From NCBI GenBank assembly GCA_036821485.1, contig DAISJM010000016.1, positions 3,915 through 67,914 of the forward strand: a stretch of 64,000 nucleotides of DNA, written 5' to 3'. This document shows positions 17,978 through 26,730 of the stretch, piece after piece. A program made the translations under genes and the position numbers. This DNA is from DAISJM01 sp036821485. Lineage in GTDB: Bacteria; Verrucomicrobiota; Kiritimatiellia; CAIQIC01; JAGNIJ01. Position 1 is the stretch's first letter. Each line of letters starts with the position of its first letter. The notes under the pieces were generated by a model. The model was not told the origin of the DNA and ran no database searches. It saw only the letters and a list, made by a program, of their open reading frames with translations.

Positions 17978-20110
17978 GTGAAACAATCCAAACTGAATTC
18001 ATCCGACGCGCAACCCTCTATTAATGTCGCCGACCCCGGCAAGTCAAGCGGCGCGAATGATCCTGCCGCATTGCCCGCGGGCGCGGGCGATGGATTGAGC
18101 CGCCGGTTGGTGGTTCTGTTGGTGTTGGTGATGATGGTTCTTGGCGCGGGTCTTCGCTTCGCGGCGCTGGGCCGATCGGCTTTATGGATCGATGAAATCA
18201 CGGTGGTGGGTTTCGCGGGTCCCGAGCGATTTCCCTCGGAGATTATCGGCGAGATCTATCGGTCGGGGTTCAAGGGGACAACCGGCCAGCACATGCCGAT
18301 GCAGTACGTGCTGATTAATATTTTCCTGCACCTCTATTCGGCGCTGGGTATTGAAGTGACGCCTCTGCAGACGAGGCTGCCCTTTGCCCTGCTGGGGGTG
18401 CTGACGCTGCCGCTGGTCTACCTGGCTGCAAGGCGATTCTTCAACCGGCCTGCCGGCTTATGGGCCATGGCGTTGACGGCGATTTCGTTCTTCCACGTAT
18501 ACCAGTCGCGCGATGCGACGAGCTACGGGCCGCTTCTCTTCTTTGTGGCCTTGAATCTATACGGTGTGTCGGGGCTGATGTTGCCGGGCGGTTCGCAGGC
18601 GCGGCGTTGGGTGGATGGAGCATGCGTGGTACTTGGGTCGGTGGGTGCGCTTTTCACTCATCTCACCGCGTGGTTTTTTCTCGGCGCGGAGGGTTTGCTT
18701 CTGGTGTTGGGGGTGTTGGCGATTGCGCTCAAGCCCGGTAGGACCCGGCCCACGAACTATTTCGAGCCTGCCAAGCATCTGCTCTGGCCCATCGGTCTCA
18801 TCGCGGTGAGCTGTGCGCCGTTCCTTTCGTTTATTGTTGCTGCAGCGCGGAACTTTTCCGAAGGCCAGTCGCAGGGACCGGTGGACACCTTTTCTCTTGA
18901 GTTGTTGTTTTACCAGTTGGCGCATTTTGGATTGGGTCGCAGCGGCGGGCGTCTGATTGTGTTTGTGGTCTTCCTGCTGGCAGGACTGGTGTGGGGACTG
19001 AAGGACAGGCGCTGGCGCGGGGCGACTGTGTTTCATGCGGGGCTTTGCGTGATCGTGTCGGTTGCCTTCTTCCGCGTGCTGGGGAGGGACTTCTTCCCAC
19101 GCTATCTCGGAGTGGTCTTCCTACCGCTGACGATGCTGGCCGGGTGGGGGCTTTCGGCCCTGCTTTATGAGGCGTCGGCAAGGTTGTCCGTATTCCGCAG
19201 GCATCCATGGGTGGCGCCGCTGGTTGTCGCCGTGGGATTGATGTCGTGGAATGTCGGTCCGTTTCGCGTGATGTTCAGCATGAGGGATAAGTTGATGCCG
19301 ATGTCGCAGGTGCGCGACTGGCTGGTGAGTCGTCTGCCGGATGGGGCTCTCTATGTCTGGCGCAACGGATATCACATGCGTGAGGTGCCGGGTGCGTTGC
19401 CGGTGCTGGGGCGGCAGCCCGCCTTTGCGGACTATCCCAACGCGGGCATACCACAGCAGGTGATGCAATGGCGGAGCCAGAATGGCCGCCAGTTCTTCCT
19501 GCGATTTCCGCTCGCCGTGTTGATCGAAGATGCGGACTACCGTGATCCGTTGTGGGGATGGATGTTCACCGATTTCGCTCATAACGAGTTGATCGGCAAT
19601 GATTCGATTGCGCGGCTTTGGCAGTGGGGATTCAGTCCTCACGGGTTGCATCATTCGGCGGGGCTGCGTTTCCGGGTGTCCTTCAATGAACCGAAAGACA
19701 TTGTTGAGCGCGCGAAGGCTTCGGGTGCTCCGGCTGTCTGGCCGGAGGGGGCTGGTTGGCAGTATGTGCAGACGCGGGAAGGGAATCTCTTTGCCGCGAT
19801 TCGTGGACAAGCTGATCTTCGGGTTGTGAATTCTTCCTCTGGAGCCGGGACGTACTTCCTGGAAATACTTGCGGCAGCTGCAGCGCCGGGGACTGTGACC
19901 GTGGTGGCGCAGGACGGAAAGAGGACTCGCGACTTGGGGATGTGGGCTTTTGAGGCGGGGCAGCAAATGACGCACCGGATGGGGCCGTTTGTTCTGGAAC
20001 CGGGCGAATCCCGTATTACAATCACGCAATCGCCCGCGGACCGGATGGCCTTGCTGGGTCATGCCTTTGTGCTGACGCCGGCCGGGTCTGAGGCAGCGCC
20101 GACTCCGTGA
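17978..20110 (+). CDS. GT39-like membrane glycosyltransferase with C-terminal soluble domain
   Basis: GTG at 17978 gives 710 residues; TTG starts at 17972 or 18095 cannot be excluded. After a polar N-terminus of about 40 residues comes a polytopic region of about ten to twelve segments, with the first-loop motif SALWIDEITVV (DE pair) and the family's 'ARRFFNRPAGLWAMALTAISFFHVYQ' type segment. From about residue 440 the chain is soluble, ending in a predicted beta-rich domain (GPFVLEPGESRITI near the end). The protein at 51293 has the same overall build. The acceptor is unknown; glycan or protein glycosylation are both possible. Confidence 0.7.
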   Translation: MKQSKLNSSDAQPSINVADPGKSSGANDPAALPAGAGDGLSRRLVVLLVLVMMVLGAGLRFAALGRSALWIDEITVVGFAGPERFPSEIIGEIYRSGFKGTTGQHMPMQYVLINIFLHLYSALGIEVTPLQTRLPFALLGVLTLPLVYLAARRFFNRPAGLWAMALTAISFFHVYQSRDATSYGPLLFFVALNLYGVSGLMLPGGSQARRWVDGACVVLGSVGALFTHLTAWFFLGAEGLLLVLGVLAIALKPGRTRPTNYFEPAKHLLWPIGLIAVSCAPFLSFIVAAARNFSEGQSQGPVDTFSLELLFYQLAHFGLGRSGGRLIVFVVFLLAGLVWGLKDRRWRGATVFHAGLCVIVSVAFFRVLGRDFFPRYLGVVFLPLTMLAGWGLSALLYEASARLSVFRRHPWVAPLVVAVGLMSWNVGPFRVMFSMRDKLMPMSQVRDWLVSRLPDGALYVWRNGYHMREVPGALPVLGRQPAFADYPNAGIPQQVMQWRSQNGRQFFLRFPLAVLIEDADYRDPLWGWMFTDFAHNELIGNDSIARLWQWGFSPHGLHHSAGLRFRVSFNEPKDIVERAKASGAPAVWPEGAGWQYVQTREGNLFAAIRGQADLRVVNSSSGAGTYFLEILAAAAAPGTVTVVAQDGKRTRDLGMWAFEAGQQMTHRMGPFVLEPGESRITITQSPADRMALLGHAFVLTPAGSEAAPTP

Positions 20111-20129
20111 GCAAGGAGAGGGTTGAATC

Positions 20130-21653
20130 ATGTCGAACCGCAAGATTGTTGAGTTGAAGGAACTGGCGGGAATCATCGCCAAGGCAAAGGCGCGCGGTCG
20201 AAAGGCGGTCCATTGTCACGGCGTGTTTGACATTCTGCACATTGGTCACGTCCGCCATTTTCGCCAGGCCAGAGAAGCGGGTGACATTCTGGTCGTCACG
20301 GTCACGCCAGACCGATTCGTCAACAAGGGCCCCGGCCGTCCGGTTTTTGGCGAGGATCTCCGGATGGAGATGGTGGCTTCGGTGGATGTGGTGGACTACG
20401 TCGCCAAGAACCACTGGCCGACGGCGGTGGATACGATCAAGCTGCTGAAGCCCAGCTTCTATGTGAAGGGCGATGAGTACAAGGATGCCTCCAAGGACGT
20501 GAGCGGGGGCATCTCGGTTGAAGAGGCGGCGGTGCGCTCGGTGGGCGGGGAGATCGTCTTCACCAATGATATCGTTTTCAGCTCCTCGAACCTCATCAAC
20601 AAGCACATGTCGCTGCTTCCGAAAGAGGTCACGGAGTACCTGTCCTCGTTCGGCCGGCGCCATCCGACTTCCGAGATTCTCGGGTATCTGAAGAAGGCCG
20701 AGAAGCTCAAGGTACTCGTCATAGGCGAGGCGATCATCGATGAGTATGAGTACTGCGAGGCCATCGGCAAGTCGTCGAAGGAGCCGACGCTTGCCGTGCG
20801 GAGTCTGAGCGCGAAGAAATTTGCCGGCGGTATTCTGGCTGTGGCCAACCATGTGGCGAGCGTGTGCGACAAGGTGGGTTGCCTGGCGATGGTGGGGGAC
20901 CGGGGCACGCAGGACGCGTTCATTGACGAGAAATTGAACCCCAAGGTGAAACGCCACTTCTTCCGCCGCAAGGATTCGCCAACGATCGTCAAGAAACGCC
21001 TGATTGAGCACTACTTCTTCACGAAGATGCTCGAGGTCTATTCCATCAACGATGCGCAGTTGGATCCCGTGGAGAACAAGAGGCTGTGCGCGCTGATTCG
21101 GAAGGTGGCGCCACAATACGATCTCGTGATCGCCGTGGATTTCGGACACAGCATGATGACGCCGGAAGCCATCGCGACGCTGGCGCAACATGCAAAATTC
21201 ATGGCGGTCAACGCCCAGGCCAATGCGGGCAACATGGGGTATAATGTCATATCCAAGTATCCGCGCGCGGACTATATTACGCTGGCGGAGAAGGAAATGC
21301 GTCTGGAGGCGCGCGATCATCGCGGTGATTTGCGGCCGATGATCAAGAGTGTGTCGCGCAGGATGAAGTGTGGTCGCGTGGCTGTCACCTGTGGGCGCAA
21401 CGGCAGCCTTGTCTACGACCGCAAGAAAGGCTACTCGGTCATTCCGGCGCTGGCCGGGGTGGTGGTCGATCGCGTAGGTGCGGGGGATGCCTTCCTGTCG
21501 ATCTCGGCGTTATGCGCCGCGCAAGGGGCGCCGATGGAGCTGGTGGGTTTTGTGGGCAACGTCGTAGGGGCATGGGCGGTATCCACCGTGTGTAATGAAA
21601 AGGCCGTGGATCGGATCGCGTTATACAAGCAGATTGAAACATTGCTGAAATAG
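20130..21653 (+). CDS. HldE-like bifunctional protein with swapped domains: cytidylyltransferase-fold then PfkB kinase
   Basis: 507 residues. Residues about 25-150 form a nucleotidyltransferase domain: HGVFDILHIGHVRHF with HIGH at 37-40. Residues about 193-507 form a PfkB/ribokinase domain starting KVLVIGEAIIDEY and carrying the anion-hole/catalytic motif GAGD at 450-453. In E. coli HldE the kinase comes first and the nucleotidyltransferase second, so the order here is reversed. HldE phosphorylates heptose 7-phosphate and adenylylates heptose 1-phosphate; whether this enzyme uses heptose is inference, supported by the SIS isomerase gene 16 bp downstream. Good ribosome site (AGGAGAGGG). Confidence 0.8.
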   Translation: MSNRKIVELKELAGIIAKAKARGRKAVHCHGVFDILHIGHVRHFRQAREAGDILVVTVTPDRFVNKGPGRPVFGEDLRMEMVASVDVVDYVAKNHWPTAVDTIKLLKPSFYVKGDEYKDASKDVSGGISVEEAAVRSVGGEIVFTNDIVFSSSNLINKHMSLLPKEVTEYLSSFGRRHPTSEILGYLKKAEKLKVLVIGEAIIDEYEYCEAIGKSSKEPTLAVRSLSAKKFAGGILAVANHVASVCDKVGCLAMVGDRGTQDAFIDEKLNPKVKRHFFRRKDSPTIVKKRLIEHYFFTKMLEVYSINDAQLDPVENKRLCALIRKVAPQYDLVIAVDFGHSMMTPEAIATLAQHAKFMAVNAQANAGNMGYNVISKYPRADYITLAEKEMRLEARDHRGDLRPMIKSVSRRMKCGRVAVTCGRNGSLVYDRKKGYSVIPALAGVVVDRVGAGDAFLSISALCAAQGAPMELVGFVGNVVGAWAVSTVCNEKAVDRIALYKQIETLLK

Positions 21654-21669
21654 CGGAGCGGACAAAGCC

Positions 21670-22251
21670 ATGTCGAAGCTGAAATGGGAAGAGCATGTGC
21701 GGGACCTTGCGCAGCACTTGGGCGCACTGAAATGCACGCTGGCTGGGGGCCGTGCGGCGAAGGTGCAGGACGCTTTTGGGCTGTGGCGCAAATGGACCGA
21801 TGGACTGAGAACGCGTCGGGGGACGATCTACCTGATCGGCAACGGCGCGAGCGCCTCCATGGCGAGCCACATGGCGGCCGACCTCGCCAAGAATGGGCGC
21901 CTGCATACGGAGGTCTTTTCGGATCTTTCGTTGATCACGGCGATCTCCAATGACATGAGCTACGAGCATGTGTTTTCAGAGCCGCTGTCACGTCGCGCGA
22001 AGAAGGGCGATATGTTGGTGGCCATCAGCAGTTCCGGGCGGTCGCCGAATATTCTTGCGGCCGTCAAACTGGCACGCCGGCTGAAGCTGACCATCGTTAC
22101 GCTCTCGGCCATGAATCCGAAGAATCCGCTGCGCGGAATGGGAACCCTGAATCTATACGTGCCTGCAAAGACCTATGGCTACGCGGAATCCTGCCATGCT
22201 GTTGTTCTCCATCACTGGATGGACATGGTGGAATTGCGGGGCAGGCACTGA
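21670..22251 (+). CDS. SIS-domain phosphosugar isomerase (GmhA-like)
   Basis: 193 residues. The phosphate-binding loop is GNGASASMASHMAADLAKNG (about residues 57-76), close to the GNGGSAADAQH pattern of sedoheptulose 7-phosphate isomerase GmhA. A second SIS motif AISSSGRSPNIL lies near residue 118. GmhA converts sedoheptulose 7-phosphate to heptose 7-phosphate. Length matches GmhA. Lies between the HldE-like fusion and an SDR gene, consistent with sugar-phosphate chemistry feeding the same pathway. Confidence 0.8.
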   Translation: MSKLKWEEHVRDLAQHLGALKCTLAGGRAAKVQDAFGLWRKWTDGLRTRRGTIYLIGNGASASMASHMAADLAKNGRLHTEVFSDLSLITAISNDMSYEHVFSEPLSRRAKKGDMLVAISSSGRSPNILAAVKLARRLKLTIVTLSAMNPKNPLRGMGTLNLYVPAKTYGYAESCHAVVLHHWMDMVELRGRH

Positions 22252-22274
22252 CAGCGAAGCAACCAACAGGATGT

Positions 22275-23297
22275 GTGATGAATCAGAATAAAGGCAGAGT
22301 GTTGGTGACGGGTGGAGCGGGTTACGTGGGGGCGGTACTGGTGCCCCAGTTGCTCGAGCACGGGTACAAGGTCCGCGTGCTGGACCTCTACATTTACGGC
22401 GATGATGTGCTGAATGCTGTGAGGAATCATCCGGGCCTGGAGCAGATCAAGGGTGATATTCGCGATCGCGATGTGGTTGCGCGTGCGGTCAAGGGATGCG
22501 ACAAGGTTATCCATCTTGCCTGCATCTCCAACGACCCGAGCGTGGAGCTTAATCCCGATCTGAGCCGCACAATCAATTTCGAGGCGTTTGGTTTGCTGGT
22601 GAAGCTGAGCAAGGAAGCCGGGGTCCGGCGGTTCATCTTCGCCTCGTCAGGCAGTGTCTACGGGGTTAGCGACGATCCGGATGTCACCGAGGATCATCCG
22701 CTCGTGCCGGTTTCGCTGTACAACAAGTACAAGGCGATGTGCGAGCCCGTTTTGCGCGAGGCCCAGGCGCCTAACTTCACCACGGTGATTGTTCGCCCTG
22801 CGACGATCTGCGGCTACTCGCCGCGGCAGCGGCTTGATCTGACCGTGAATATCCTGACGAACAGTGCGGTCAACGCCGGGAAGATCACCGTGTTCGGCGG
22901 CAAGCAGATGCGCCCCAACCTGCACATCCAGGATATGGTGGACCTTTACCTGCAGTTGCTGGAAGAGGATGACGCTAAGATCGCCGGCCAGATTTTCAAT
23001 GCGGCGTATCAGAATTACACCGTGGCTCAGACGGCGGAAGTCGTGCGGTCCGTCGTGGCGGCCGAGATTCCTGAGCGCAAAAACCTGGAAATCGTTACGA
23101 CGCCTTCCGATGACATCCGGTCCTATCACATTTCCTCCGAGAAGATTCGCCGGGTGCTGGGCTTTCATCCGAAGCGGACGATCGAGGATGGCGCGAGGGA
23201 CCTGATGCACGCGATGCAGGCCGGCAAGCTGCCGGACTCGCTGAACAACATCCGGTACTTCAACATCAAGATGATGAAGGCGATCAACCTGAAATGA
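22275..23297 (+). CDS. NAD-dependent epimerase/dehydratase (extended SDR)
   Basis: 340 residues. TGGAGYVGAVL near the N-terminus binds NAD; the following DLYIYG and GDIRD are normal for sugar-nucleotide SDRs. The catalytic region is SSGSVYG followed by YNKYK, so the Tyr-x3-Lys pair is present. The segment RPATICGYSPRQRLDLTVN is typical of a subgroup often annotated as UDP-glucose 4-epimerase-like. Substrate unknown. The stop overlaps the next SDR gene by 4 bp. Confidence 0.8.
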   Translation: MMNQNKGRVLVTGGAGYVGAVLVPQLLEHGYKVRVLDLYIYGDDVLNAVRNHPGLEQIKGDIRDRDVVARAVKGCDKVIHLACISNDPSVELNPDLSRTINFEAFGLLVKLSKEAGVRRFIFASSGSVYGVSDDPDVTEDHPLVPVSLYNKYKAMCEPVLREAQAPNFTTVIVRPATICGYSPRQRLDLTVNILTNSAVNAGKITVFGGKQMRPNLHIQDMVDLYLQLLEEDDAKIAGQIFNAAYQNYTVAQTAEVVRSVVAAEIPERKNLEIVTTPSDDIRSYHISSEKIRRVLGFHPKRTIEDGARDLMHAMQAGKLPDSLNNIRYFNIKMMKAINLK

Positions 23298-24292
23298 GTC
23301 CAACGCCCGAACGGATATTCGTCATCGGCAGCAATTCGTTCTCGGGAGCGAGTTTTGTCGCCCATGCGCTGGCCGGTGGGGCAGAAGTGATGGGTAGCAG
23401 TCGTTCGCCGGAACCCTCGCAGGTTTTTCTTCCGTATCGATGGATGCCGCACGACCGTTTTCGCTTCCACCAACTGGACTTGAATCACGACCTGCCGAAG
23501 CTCATGGCGGTCATGGATGACTTCAAGCCCGACTACGTGGTGAACTTCGCGGCGCAGAGCATGGTGCCGCAAAGCTGGAAGGCGCCAGCCGACTGGTTCA
23601 TGACCAATGTTGTTTCCATGGTGCGTCTGCACGATGAGCTCCGGACTCGTTCGTACATGAAGAAGTACGTGCAGATTTCGACGCCGGAAGTCTACGGCAG
23701 CACGCAGGGCTCCATTCGCGAGGATGCACCGTACAATCCCAGTACTCCGTACGCCGTGTCGAAGGCCGCGTGCGACATGAGCCTGATGACGTTTGTGAAA
23801 GCCTACAACTTCCCCGTGGTGTTTACCCGCGCGGCGAACGTGTGCGGGCCGGGCCAGCAGCTCTACCGGATTATCCCGCGGACCGTGTTCAGTATTCTTG
23901 CGGGCGAGAAGTTGAAGCTGCAGGGAGGGGGCACCTCGGTGCGATCGTTCATTCACATGGGCGATGTATCCGAGGGAACCCTGCTGGCGGCGCGTCGGGG
24001 CAAACCGGGCGACATCTTCCATCTCTCCACGGATCGGCGGATCAGCATCCGGGCATTGGTCGAGGAGATTTGCCGACAGATGAAGGTGGATTTCAACCAG
24101 CATGTCGAGGTGGCCGAGGCGCGGTTGGGGCTGGACGCGGCGTACCTGCTCGACTGGTCGAAAGCCCGGACGGAGCTGGGTTGGGCTCCGAAGATTTCCT
24201 TGGAGCAGATTGTGACGGAGACCGTGGATTGGATGAAGACCCGCTGGGAAGAAATACGGAAGCAGCCGCTGGACTACATTCACAAACCGTGA
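23294..24292 (+). CDS. Sugar-nucleotide 4,6-dehydratase-like SDR
   Basis: 332 residues. The glycine-rich loop is GSNSFSGASF, less standard than GxxGxxG. The active site reads STPEVYGS, where the T-x-E pattern is that of RmlB-type 4,6-dehydratases (acid/base pair) and then YAVSK supplies Tyr and Lys. N-terminal FAAQSMVP and R-N-V-C-GPGQQ segments also fit. It likely makes a 4-keto-6-deoxy sugar nucleotide; the nucleotide is not determinable. It overlaps both neighbours (4 bp each side). Confidence 0.75.
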   Translation: MSPTPERIFVIGSNSFSGASFVAHALAGGAEVMGSSRSPEPSQVFLPYRWMPHDRFRFHQLDLNHDLPKLMAVMDDFKPDYVVNFAAQSMVPQSWKAPADWFMTNVVSMVRLHDELRTRSYMKKYVQISTPEVYGSTQGSIREDAPYNPSTPYAVSKAACDMSLMTFVKAYNFPVVFTRAANVCGPGQQLYRIIPRTVFSILAGEKLKLQGGGTSVRSFIHMGDVSEGTLLAARRGKPGDIFHLSTDRRISIRALVEEICRQMKVDFNQHVEVAEARLGLDAAYLLDWSKARTELGWAPKISLEQIVTETVDWMKTRWEEIRKQPLDYIHKP

Positions 24293-25110
24293 GCGCTGAC
24301 ATTCAACAACTGAAGAAACTGGCGAGCATCGTGCGGGGCGACGTGATCCAGCTTTCACACCGTGCAAAGACTCCGCATCTCGGGTCATCGCTTTCGTGCG
24401 CTGACATCCTGGTGGCCGCGTACTGGGGAGCGCTGCGAATCGATCCGGCAAAGCCGAAGGACCCGGGACGTGATCGCTTCATCCTGAGCAAGGGACATGC
24501 GGCCACAACCTTGTTCTCCGTGCTCGCGCACCGCGGGTTCTTCCCTGTGCCCGACCTGGATTTGTTTGCGAAAGAGGGCAGTCATCTGCAGGAGCACCCC
24601 GGTGCGGGCTGCGCGCCGGGTGTTGAGGCGGCGACCGGATCGCTCGGTCACGGGCTGCCGATCGGTGTGGGCATGGCGTTGGCCGGCCGGATTTTGAAGC
24701 AGTCGTACCGCGTCTTTGTCGTCATGAGCGACGGCGAATGCAACGAAGGCTCCGTATGGGAGGCGGCGATGTTTGCCGCGTCCCGGAAGGCGGGCAATCT
24801 GCTTGCGGTGGTGGACTACAACAAGTGGCAGGCGACCGGCCGCAGCAACGAGGTGCTGGCGCTTCCGCCGTTGCGCGAGAAATGGATGGCCTTCGGATGG
24901 GATGCGATCGAACTGGACGGGCATGATGTCGGCGCATTGGTGGAGGCGATGAATCGCCCGCCTGATGCCGGCGGCCGTCCGCGCATGATCATTGCTCACA
25001 CGGTCAAAGGCAAGGGCGTGTCGTTCATGGAGGACGACAACAACTGGCATTACCGTATCCCGACGGAAGAGGAAGTCCAGAAAGCGCGCGTGGAGTTGGG
25101 CTTGGCATGA
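24289..25110 (+). CDS. Transketolase N-terminal (ThDP-binding) subunit
   Basis: GTG start at 24289 overlaps the preceding stop (GTGA), giving 273 residues, the size of split transketolase alpha subunits. Motifs: ILSKGHAA near residue 63, GSLGHGLPIGVGMAL near 115, and the ThDP/Mg motif SDGECNEGSVWEAAMFA near 145 with the following NKW. Together with the next gene it would form a complete transketolase, moving a two-carbon ketol unit with thiamine diphosphate. Its place inside a nucleotide-sugar cassette rather than with central metabolism genes suggests a dedicated role. Confidence 0.9.
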   Translation: MSADIQQLKKLASIVRGDVIQLSHRAKTPHLGSSLSCADILVAAYWGALRIDPAKPKDPGRDRFILSKGHAATTLFSVLAHRGFFPVPDLDLFAKEGSHLQEHPGAGCAPGVEAATGSLGHGLPIGVGMALAGRILKQSYRVFVVMSDGECNEGSVWEAAMFAASRKAGNLLAVVDYNKWQATGRSNEVLALPPLREKWMAFGWDAIELDGHDVGALVEAMNRPPDAGGRPRMIIAHTVKGKGVSFMEDDNNWHYRIPTEEEVQKARVELGLA

Positions 25111-26036
25111 GAAACGCATTTGCAGACGAGATCACGAAACTCGCCGCACAGGACGGGCGCATCGTGCTTTTGTCGGGCGACATCGGCAACCGGCTCTTCG
25201 ACAACTACAAGGCCCAGTGCCCTGATCGGTTCTTCAACTGCGGCGTGGCGGAGCAGGATATGGTGGGGGTTGCGGCCGGCATGGGTCTCAGCGGCCTGCG
25301 TCCGGTGACCTACACGATTACGCCGTTCACGACAGCCCGATGTTTCGAGCAGATCAAGCTCGATATTTGTTACCACGAGGTTCCGGCGGTCATTACGTCG
25401 GTGGGCGGTGGATTGTCCTATGCGTCGCTCGGGCCCACGCATCACTCACTGGAGGATATCGGAACCTTACGCAGTTTGCCGGGACTGACCATCCTGTGTC
25501 CGGGCGATGCGTGGGAAGTGCGCGCGACCCTGCGCGCGGCCCTGAAGCATGATGGGCCGGTCTATCTGCGCCTCGGCAAGAAGAAGGAACCGCTGGTGCA
25601 CGCGGATGTGCCTGATATCCAGATCGGCAAAGCGCTGGTCCTGAGCGAAGGTGATGAGGTGTGCCTGATCAGCACGGGCAACATCCTGCCGAACGTCGTG
25701 GCCACGGCGGAGCTGTTGCGCCAGCAGGGCGTGTCCTGCCGCGTGGCGAGTATGCACACGGTGAAACCGATGGATGTGGATTTGCTGGGCGACGCCTTCG
25801 AGCGCTTCAAGGTCGTGGCGATTGTCGAGGAGCATGGGTTGGTGGGCGGATTGAGTGGGGCGGTGGCCGAGTGGCTGGCGGATCATGGGCCCGCCCGCGC
25901 GCGCCTGCTCCGTTTTGGTACGCGCGACGAGTTTCTGCACATAGCCGGAAACCAAGCCTTCGCGCGCAAGTATTTCGGCCTGGTCCCGGACGCCATGGCG
26001 GCGCGGATCACGGGACTTCTGGCGGAACTTAAATAA
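25107..26036 (+). CDS. Transketolase C-terminal (pyrimidine-binding) subunit
   Basis: 309 residues. NCGVAEQDMVGVAAGMGLSGLRPVTYT contains the catalytic Glu (VAEQ) that activates ThDP and is near residue 49. The segment GGLSYASLGPTHHSLEDI near residue 97 is the usual transketolase/DXS pyrimidine-domain motif. The rest is the transketolase C-terminal domain (CLISTGNILPNVV). The 4 bp overlap with the alpha-subunit gene implies equimolar synthesis of the two halves. Confidence 0.9.
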   Translation: MRNAFADEITKLAAQDGRIVLLSGDIGNRLFDNYKAQCPDRFFNCGVAEQDMVGVAAGMGLSGLRPVTYTITPFTTARCFEQIKLDICYHEVPAVITSVGGGLSYASLGPTHHSLEDIGTLRSLPGLTILCPGDAWEVRATLRAALKHDGPVYLRLGKKKEPLVHADVPDIQIGKALVLSEGDEVCLISTGNILPNVVATAELLRQQGVSCRVASMHTVKPMDVDLLGDAFERFKVVAIVEEHGLVGGLSGAVAEWLADHGPARARLLRFGTRDEFLHIAGNQAFARKYFGLVPDAMAARITGLLAELK

Positions 26037-26049
26037 GGAGCGATGCGAG

Positions 26050-26715
26050 ATGCAGGAATATGTGGATTTCCTTTCGAGCGTTCACAAGAGCACCAAACGT
26101 GATTACGTCGCCCGCGTATTGGAGCGGCCGAAGGCGGAAGTGGCGAAGATCGCCAAGAAGTTCGACAAGGAATACTGGGACGGTGATCGGTCCACCGGCT
26201 ACGGTGGCTACAAGTACGACGGCCGCTGGCGCAAGGTCGCGCAGGCCATGGTGGATCACTATGGCATCAAGGCCGGCGATCGCATTCTCGATGTAGGTTG
26301 CGGCAAGGGCTTCATCCTCTACGATTTCACCCAGATTGTTCCCGGAGTCGAGGTGGCCGGGCTGGATGTTTCAAAGTATGCCATCGACAACGCAAAAGAA
26401 GAGGTTAAGGACAAGCTGGTCGTCGGCTCGGCGGCGAAGCTGCCGTATCCGGACAAGAGCTTCGACCTTGTTATCTCGATCAACACGATACACAACCTCT
26501 ACTGCTTCGACTGCTTCGACGCCCTGAAGGAGATTGAGCGCGTTGGCCGGAAGAACAAATATATCTGCGTCGAGGGTTACCGGACCGAAGAGGAGAAGGT
26601 GAACCTGATGTACTGGCAGTTCACCTGCGAGATGTTCTGCACGCCGGATGAGTGGAAGTGGTGGTTCAAGACAACCGGCTACACCGGGGACTACTCGTTT
26701 ATCTATTTTGAATAG
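26050..26715 (+). CDS. SAM-dependent methyltransferase
   Basis: 221 residues. The SAM-binding motif ILDVGCGKGFILYDF lies near residue 79, then the acidic loop VAGLDVSKYAI and the SINTIHNLY motif. A conserved-looking N-terminus (VHKSTKRDYVARV) and an aromatic-rich GDRSTGYGGYKYDGRW segment precede the Rossmann fold. Acceptor unknown; O- or C-methylation of a sugar or small acceptor in this cassette is the simplest inference. Shine-Dalgarno AAGGAG precedes the ATG. Confidence 0.75.
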   Translation: MQEYVDFLSSVHKSTKRDYVARVLERPKAEVAKIAKKFDKEYWDGDRSTGYGGYKYDGRWRKVAQAMVDHYGIKAGDRILDVGCGKGFILYDFTQIVPGVEVAGLDVSKYAIDNAKEEVKDKLVVGSAAKLPYPDKSFDLVISINTIHNLYCFDCFDALKEIERVGRKNKYICVEGYRTEEEKVNLMYWQFTCEMFCTPDEWKWWFKTTGYTGDYSFIYFE

Positions 26716-26730
26716 CCTCGCGTTGAAGCA

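Noticed and set aside
23165..24451. 428-codon minus-strand frame
   Set aside because: Antisense to two SDR genes and the transketolase start; composition (His/Arg-rich) is that of a shadow.
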